Assembly (NCBI GenBank): GCA_025024175.1
Contig: QCXZ01000137.1
Location: 620,001-684,000 of the forward strand
From: Rhyzopertha dominica
Lineage: Eukaryota > Arthropoda > Insecta > Coleoptera > Bostrichidae
Reading direction: 5' to 3'
DNA: 64,000 nucleotides
Part shown: one piece after another, positions 58,801 to 64,000 of the stretch
Layout of the letters: every line of letters starts with the position of its first letter
Position numbering within the stretch: the stretch's first letter is position 1
Notes under the pieces: generated by a model
Databases searched by the model: none
What the model was told of the DNA's origin: nothing
The model's input: the letters and a program-made list of their open reading frames with translations, nothing else
Program-made: the position numbers and the translations under genes

Positions 58801-61242
58801 GTAAAAAAATACCATGCAGAATGGCAAAAAGAACCCGACTTTTAAGGGTACGACAAAATTCAAATTACCCTTTGACTTCTAAAGCTAATATTTTCAATAT
58901 TGATGTCAACAACTAAAACTCAACTACCAGAATCTTATCAACATTACCTAAACAAAATTACAATAACATTCATGCTAAAAACTCTTAAAACAGGTACCTC
59001 CTGCAAGAATTTGCATTACATTTACACATGGAGCGTTTAACACCATTCGGAGCCGCTTTTTCATCGCTCGACGTTTCCATTCGGTTCTTCTTCTCCGGCG
59101 TATTGGGATTCGAACCGCCGTTACTCGACCCGTAATCAAAGGTGAGCTGTTCGTTCTTCTCTATTTCTCTGAGCGCGTAGAGCGCAAGTTTCGGGATATT
59201 GGGGTCCAAGCAGTCGACCCAAACGGCCCACACGGCCAGATTGGGCTCGCACGAATGATTGATGAAGTGCGAAATATTGCCGTATGTGGCGGCGTCAATG
59301 GTGTACGGATTGTCGGCCGAGTTGAAGTCCAAGTCGAAAAGGTAGGTCCGTCCGACTCTGTCGTAATTTCTGCCCCGTTTCTCGGCCTCTTCCTGCGTGA
59401 TTATCTCTCCGACGTACTCGCACACGAATTCCCCCTTGTAGATTTTGCGGAGGGCCCTCACACCCCAGCCGCAGCCGTTGCTGGTGCGGTAAATACAAAG
59501 GGGTGCTTTTCTGCCTTTCTGCACGACTCGGTTGCGGCAATCCGGACCGCACTTGCAACGTTTGTTGCATTCGTACACGGGAGTACCAAGCTCGAGGTTC
59601 ATCCGTCCCGTCTGGGAGTAATTGAACCTAAAGTGGGCGTTCTGCACCCCGCAACACTTTCTGTTCTTTGGCTGACAAGAATCACACTCGCAACCGACCA
59701 ATGGGTCGTCGGGGATGGTTATGTCAGACGAAGCGAGGCACTCGTTGATGTAAATGAAGCCCTTCGGGGGGCCCTCGAGATCGTAATCGTTCTCCACCTT
59801 TATCAAGGCGTCCTCCTTGCACTCTTTAGTCATCATCGCCTCCCACTCCCTCAGATTGTTCAGCTGGACCTCCCTTCTCAAGTGCAACAAGTACATTATG
59901 AAGCTGTTTTTGGCTCTCTCTAACGTGACGGCGTCACGCTCTTTGCCAGGCGTGGCTAAAATGTTGATCAGCTGTCGCTGAAGCTTCAGTTTGTCTGGTA
60001 ACGCGGAGAAACCCTTTTTCGGTATGAATTGCTCTAGTTCGCGGTCAGTCAGCTCGTGTGAAAGGTGGAATCTTTCTTTGAGCGTATTCAGGGCGTTTTG
60101 GCTCAGCACGTCGGTTAGAAAATCGGCCAGCAGCATCGGGCAGTTCTCCAAATGACTGAGGGGCTCCCAAGTGTTGCTTTCCTCCGACCAGCCCTTCCAT
60201 TTCACGAGGAACATGTTCTGCCCGTCTTTTACTTTGTGGGCGAGAATTTTCTCTACAATGTATTCCTTATCGTAAGATCCATTGAGTTTAACTTCGACTT
60301 TCTTTCTTTTCGTAGATCGATCACTGGCCTCACTGCTAACGCTTCGTTTCCGCTTCGCCGACGGTTTCTCTTCGGCTTTCCGGTATTCTTCCGGTATTAT
60401 TACCTTTCCGTTCACATCGAACTGCAGTCTCACTGCAAAGCAGTAACTAAATGTCAACAAAACAAAAAAAATAAGCACAAACTAAAAATACACAAAACAG
60501 ATCAACGGAGTTCGATGTAAACGGTAAGAAACAATACTAATTAAGGTTGACTAATATTTTTTGATTATTAGTGTTTGAGACACAACATGCAGAAGAAAAA
60601 ATGATTAGCACTGGTATTACCACCTAGTGACTAAACTGGACAACAGCAGATTTTTCAACTCGCCACTTTGTAAAGGTGTTTTAAATATTGCTAGGTATAA
60701 TAACACCTATATATGAAAAGAGAACATTCAAAACTATCGTAAAATACACTGAATTAATTAACCAACCTTCAAGCGTTACATAAGCAAAAATTAGTACATT
60801 GCACAAAATTAAGCCAGATAAATAAATAAAGCAGACACACTCACCTAACTTTATGGTAATATTCCTTTCCAGCTCGTTCTTAAATCTAACGGTTTGCACC
60901 CCAGATATCGCCTTCACAACTGTAGACTTTCCGTGGGCTACATGTCCAATGGTTCCAATGTTGATTGTGGCCTGTCTGCTTATTACTTCAGGGGATAAGG
61001 CAGTTAGTTTGCTGACATCCTAAAATTATACATAACGCTTGCAAAATATGTTGCCAAATAGGTTAGGTGGTGTCGTCACCGCCCAATCAAGCACATGTAA
61101 AACGCTACTTAGACTTTTTTGCAAAAAATCTTGATTAGCGGCTAGATATAGTAAATTTTATTACACTTACTAGTTTAGATAAGTCTTGCTTATGTAAATT
61201 GGGCTGACCAGTGGTCACGCCGCTACCCTCAGCAGACGCCAT
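55827..61242 (-). CDS. eIF2gamma: Translation initiation factor eIF2, gamma subunit
   Basis: GTPase core of eIF2, which carries initiator Met-tRNA to the 40S ribosome. Exons read downwards: 61242-61171, 61019-60845, 57761-57525, 57468-57251, 56650-56465, 56409-56179, 56123-55827; 471 residues, matching the family. G-domain motifs are intact: G1 [10 protein letters not shown]3 VDCPGHD, G4 QNKIDLV and G5-like [10 protein letters not shown]. The Cys pairs of the zinc knuckle (CDNPKC...CYISGGSS...C) are present. Domains 2 and 3 follow, ending [10 protein letters not shown]. Intron 2 is 3.1 kb and contains the Su(var)3-9 terminal exon, so exons 1-2 serve two proteins. The donor after 57525 is GC (cag|gcaaga), with a matching acceptor at 57470-57469. 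The gene is divergent from the small mitochondrial protein at 61810. Confidence 0.97.
57764..58984. other. Su(var)3-9 3' UTR and remaining eIF2gamma intron 2
   Basis: AT-rich with no coding frame. It would be 3' UTR or downstream sequence for Su(var)3-9 and intron for eIF2gamma, so the choice between splicing and cleavage near 58708 decides which protein is made. Confidence 0.6.
58985..61242 (-). CDS. Su(var)3-9: Histone H3K9 methyltransferase Su(var)3-9, sharing its first two exons with eIF2gamma
   Basis: Heterochromatin-forming methyltransferase. The transcript uses eIF2gamma exons 61242-61171 and 61019-60845 (82 residues including the G1 loop). It then splices to one long exon, 60432-58985, at ctttgcag, and the phase-1 junction fits both partners. 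Total about 564 residues. Domains in the private exon: Lys/Arg-rich linker (KPSAKRKRS); chromodomain ([12 protein letters not shown]...[21 protein letters not shown], about residues 139-190); Cys-rich pre-SET; SET with GWGVRAL, the cofactor and catalytic motif [12 protein letters not shown] and LTFDYG; post-[16 protein letters not shown] at the end. All zinc-binding Cys expected by eye are present. A polyadenylation signal lies near 58708 (TTTATT on plus). This exon fusion is known in insects; here it is intact. Confidence 0.94.
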
Positions 61243-61809
61243 TTTTCCTAAGACAGATAAAAGGCGGGAGGGAAGTGACGTTGACGTTTTGGAATCGACC
61301 CTTGAAGCAGTGGCTAAAGTCACGCCGGTACGGTACTATAGAACTACAGATTTTAATCGAAATTGAGAATTTCTGTGTTTAATTAACCATTGTACAGTGT
61401 ATAACTATGGGACGCCATTTTGATATTTAATACCTCACACTTTTCCACGTTTTAATAATTACAGCGATACCATCGAATCATTCTTTAAGAATTCAAGCGA
61501 ATGAAAACGATACAATTGAGAGAAGCTTCATACCCACATTTTAAACGTTTGAGGCTTAAATATGGTAGAAAAACTAAATAAACATTTTGGGCTTAGATAT
61601 GGTAATGAATAACACAAAACATAAACTGAATAAAAGTTTTCAACAAAATCGATTAGAATCTCATCACTATTCAACAATTTTTGATAGCTGACACTGACAG
61701 TTGACAGCTCGTCATTGACAGTTGTATTTTACGTTATCTCGTTGCATAACGAACACATTTAGGGCCTTCAAGCACAAAATTCCAGTTTAAAAACCAATTA
61801 CCTGCCAAA
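61243..61809. other. Divergent promoter region of eIF2gamma/Su(var)3-9 and the mitochondrial protein gene
   Basis: Opposite start codons 567 bases apart. A short cluster of related words (tgacactgacagttgacag near 61688) lies about 120 bases upstream of the ATG at 61810. No TATA box is evident. Confidence 0.5.
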
Positions 61810-62199
61810 ATGCAGAGAGCTCCTGCTTTATTAAGAACTTTGGCCGCCAGACAAGGTACAAAACACTTTTCCTACTTACCACGAAGTCATCAACCAAGCC
61901 TTGCATGCACTTTCTTCATGGCCACCTCCGACTTTAAACCATCATTTGTTTTAGTATCCAGAAGGGGGTACCACCATGGCCATGAAGTGAAGCCTTACGG
62001 AACCTACGATGACCTGCCCAGCCCGCAAGGCAGCTGGCAGACGCAGTACGATGCCAACCAACGCAGGTACAATGCACACCTCGCTCTCGGCATAGCTACG
62101 TTGGCCGGGACCATCCTGTTCGGGCAGGTCGCTGGGTTGTGGGAGCTCAACTGGGCCATTCCTGAACGTCCCGCTGATATCCCAAATCATAAGGATTAG
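61810..62199 (+). CDS. Small mitochondrial membrane protein, deltamethrin-resistance prag01-like
   Basis: Small protein with an N-terminal mitochondrial leader (MQRAPALLRTLAARQ) and one membrane segment (LALGIATLAGTILFGQVAGL). The region YHHGHEVKPYGTYDDLPSP and the stretch GSWQTQYDANQRRYNAH resemble the insect family named after the deltamethrin-resistance protein prag01; members look like small respiratory-complex subunits, but their role is not established. A likely 99-base intron (61856-61954, gtacaa...ttttag) splits it into 61810-61855 and 61955-62199, giving 96 residues. The intron is a multiple of three without stops, so retention gives 129 residues. AATAAA is at 62247-62252. Family assignment is moderate; gene reality is good. 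Confidence 0.65.
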   Translation: MQRAPALLRTLAARQGTKHFSYLPRSHQPSLACTFFMATSDFKPSFVLVSRRGYHHGHEVKPYGTYDDLPSPQGSWQTQYDANQRRYNAHLALGIATLAGTILFGQVAGLWELNWAIPERPADIPNHKD

Positions 62200-63298
62200 A
62201 GTTATGCAATTTTTGTAACTTAGTCATATGTATTTATGTAGGTATTAATAAATGATGTCTAAATTGTTTCAATTCCAAAGCACTTTTTGTTCTAACTTTA
62301 TGTTGGTGCCTGCAATTATATTTTCTTTTTGTGAATGCACTTTGAAGAAACATTTCAGCATATCTAGAAATTTAAAAAAAAATACCATTTCTATATTAGA
62401 GTACTTTTTCATCTTAAACAATTTGCTCAAAAAATAACTAATAACTGCAGAGACACTCTTTTTAAGAAGTACTTCTCATTTAGGCACTAGATGGCTTTAT
62501 CATTATGTCAGTTTATTGCTGATAGATGGCATTACCATCTACTTTTCTAGATGAATTACAATTCAATTAAACGCAATTCATTTTGAGTAGTTTGCTCAGA
62601 AATCGTTAACCTTACTAAGGGACCTTTTTTTAGCCCCCTTTCTGTATCTTTTCCCCTTGATGTATAACATAGATTTCAGATTATGGAGTCAAATTAAGAC
62701 ACTTGGTTTTTAGGAATATAACAATTTTATTTTAAAATCTTGTGTAACACAAAAGAATTTCATATTCATCAAAAAAATCAATCACAGACATGTTTTTTAG
62801 AGGTGGGAATTTATGGCACTTCTGCTTTTTAAATGACCATTAGCATTTTAACAAAAAAGTTCCTTTTTCTAGTTAATTAAGTACAGTTTATAAAAAAGTA
62901 ATGACTATTTAAAAATGGTCTGTAAGTGAGTCTAGGATCTAGTATTTTATTTAACTTTATTAACTGAAATCTTTACTGAACATTGTGTATATTCACCTAA
63001 TTTTTTTTTTAGTTTATTTAAACCGTTCTGTGGCCAAAGAAATAAAATAAAATCGGGTCAATGTGATGTAAACACTGACAGTTTTAGCTTATGTAGTAAC
63101 GGCATTAACTCAATTCACGATTGTGTCAACCTATTTCTCTTTTCTTGAAAATTATCAAAATAAAGTACCCATTTTTTTTTCAAATTCCCTTTTTTACTGT
63201 ATTTCTTCTACAGTAAGTTAGTTATATTTATAAGACCCAATTATTTGAATGGAGAGCAATATATATAAAAATACTGATAAAGTAATATAGTTATGACC
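62200..63298. other. Tail-to-tail spacer between the mitochondrial protein gene and MOCS1
   Basis: About 1.1 kb of AT-rich sequence with 3' UTR signals only; no gene or repeat recognised. Confidence 0.5.
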
Positions 63299-63857
63299 CT
63301 AAACCCCTCCCAGAAAAACCCCCTCCTTAACGATAGGTGCCGTTTCATACCCCCTAACCAAAACCTCTTTGCTGTAATCTCCCTTCACCCCACCCTTTTT
63401 ATTGACCAGCGAAACATCAGAAATCGTAATATCATGCGACACCGCCTTGCACATGTCATAAACCGTCAGAGCGGCGACAGAAACCGCGGTTAAGGCCTCC
63501 ATCTCAACTCCCGTTTTACCGTCGCACTGGATCGTGGCGTAAATCTCGACCGACCTCAGGTTTTCTTCCAAACGAGCGGCGACCTTTATGCTCGTCAGCG
63601 GAATGTTGTGGCACAACGGAATGATGTCCGAGGTTTTTTTGGCCGCCGCTATACCGGCGATTTGTGCGATGCTCAAGACGTCCCCTTTTTTGAAGCCGTT
63701 CTGTTTGATTAGTTCGGTGATGGATTGGCCTACTCTGACGGTAGCCCTGGCCGTTGCCGTTCGCAGGGTGTAACGCTTTTGTGTGACATCAACCATGGAA
63801 GCTTTTCCCTCCTTGTCGATGTGTGTGAGTGACGGCTGGGCTTCGGTAGAGTACGGT
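63299..63857 (-). CDS. Mocs1: MOCS1, MoaC (MOCS1B) domain exon
   Basis: Second enzyme activity of molybdenum cofactor synthesis step 1: with the radical-SAM MOCS1A part it turns GTP into cyclic pyranopterin monophosphate. This last exon encodes a linker (PYSTEAQPSLTHIDKEGKAS) and a complete MoaC domain from MVDVTQKR to the stop at 63299-63301. Family motifs are AAKKTSDIIPLCHNIPL and GVEMEALTAVSVAALTVYDMCKA, with the conserved Lys, His, Glu and Asp present. The C-terminal KGGVKGDY is expected; the rest is an extension. The acceptor is atttcag at 63858-63860. An internal ATG at 63796 could serve separate translation of MOCS1B. Confidence 0.94.
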
Positions 63858-63908
63858 CTGAAATGAGAAGCTAAAAACCAACGTGAGAGTATTTGTCAAA
63901 AAATTACC

Positions 63909-64000
63909 CTGACCGGTGGAGTACCGTTTGCAACCCTCAACCGCCAATGAGAATCATGGGTCGGTTTTCCATCTGCGTTAAATTCAACATCCCTACGAAA
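63909..64000 (-). CDS. Mocs1: MOCS1, C-terminal end of MOCS1A with Gly-Gly stop (partial, runs off window)
   Basis: The minus strand reads GMLNLTQMENRPMILIGG and then TGA at 63937-63939. The Gly-Gly C-terminus is the hallmark of free MOCS1A, where the two Gly are needed for activity. After the stop, the same exon runs on to a donor (agg|gtaatt, last exon base 63908). Joined to the acceptor at 63857, the MoaC domain continues in the same frame, separated only by this TGA. A weak alternative donor (ggcg|gttgag, last exon base 63942) lies just before the stop. The rest of the radical-SAM domain is upstream, beyond 64000. Confidence 0.85.

Noticed and set aside
59255..59923. 222-codon open frame antisense to Su(var)3-9
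   Set aside because: It lies exactly opposite the conserved SET and pre-SET coding sequence, has no recognisable domain, and is best explained as a shadow of GC-rich codons on the other strand.

Overview
This is insect nuclear DNA, most likely from a beetle. The evidence is short introns with GT-AG borders, AT-rich spacers, insect-type Tc1/mariner and LINE elements, and a Su(var)3-9 gene that shares its first exons with eIF2gamma, an arrangement characteristic of insects. Scattered single Ns and several frame breaks inside otherwise conserved genes point to a draft assembly. I see no virus, CRISPR array or bacterial operon. Gene names rest on protein similarity judged by eye. Exon borders come from splice sites and frame continuity, and nearly all of them close without a frame error.

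Layout. 1-2216: a Tc1/mariner-like element cut by the window edge. 2401-20482 (+): a diacylglycerol kinase of the zeta/rdgA type. Its first intron holds a 5'-truncated LINE (3312-5680) and a second copy of the transposon (7104-9339); later introns hold a 475-bp mariner relic (11705-12179) and a tandem array of about 335-bp units (13720-15600). 22006-24924 (-): an NRF-6-like multipass acyltransferase. 25857-28658 (+): Integrator subunit 10. 29502-32730 (+): an OTU plus Tudor protein (otu/OTUD4-like). 33282-35161 (-): chaperonin CCT8. 36548-44283: a satellite of about 26 units of 295 bp, bracketed by 92-bp direct repeats. 45553-46371 (+): oligoribonuclease REXO2. 46647-47384 (+): proteasome assembly chaperone PSMG1. 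47833-48782 (-): ATP synthase OSCP. 49309-52741 (-): cullin-5, with at least three frame breaks. 53300-54952 (+): DONSON/humpty dumpty. 55827-61242 (-): eIF2gamma, with the Su(var)3-9 terminal exon (58985-60432) nested in its second intron. 61810-62199 (+): a small mitochondrial membrane protein. 63299-64000 (-): the 3' part of MOCS1, with the MOCS1A Gly-Gly-stop followed by the MoaC domain.

The genes are unrelated housekeeping and signalling genes, not one pathway. The most interesting structures are two loci that each make two proteins (eIF2gamma/Su(var)3-9 and MOCS1A/MOCS1B), a possible coupled splice switch in MOCS1, the direct-repeat-bracketed satellite, two transposon copies with an identical frameshift, and two GC-AG introns. 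I did not find a clearly new multi-gene system.
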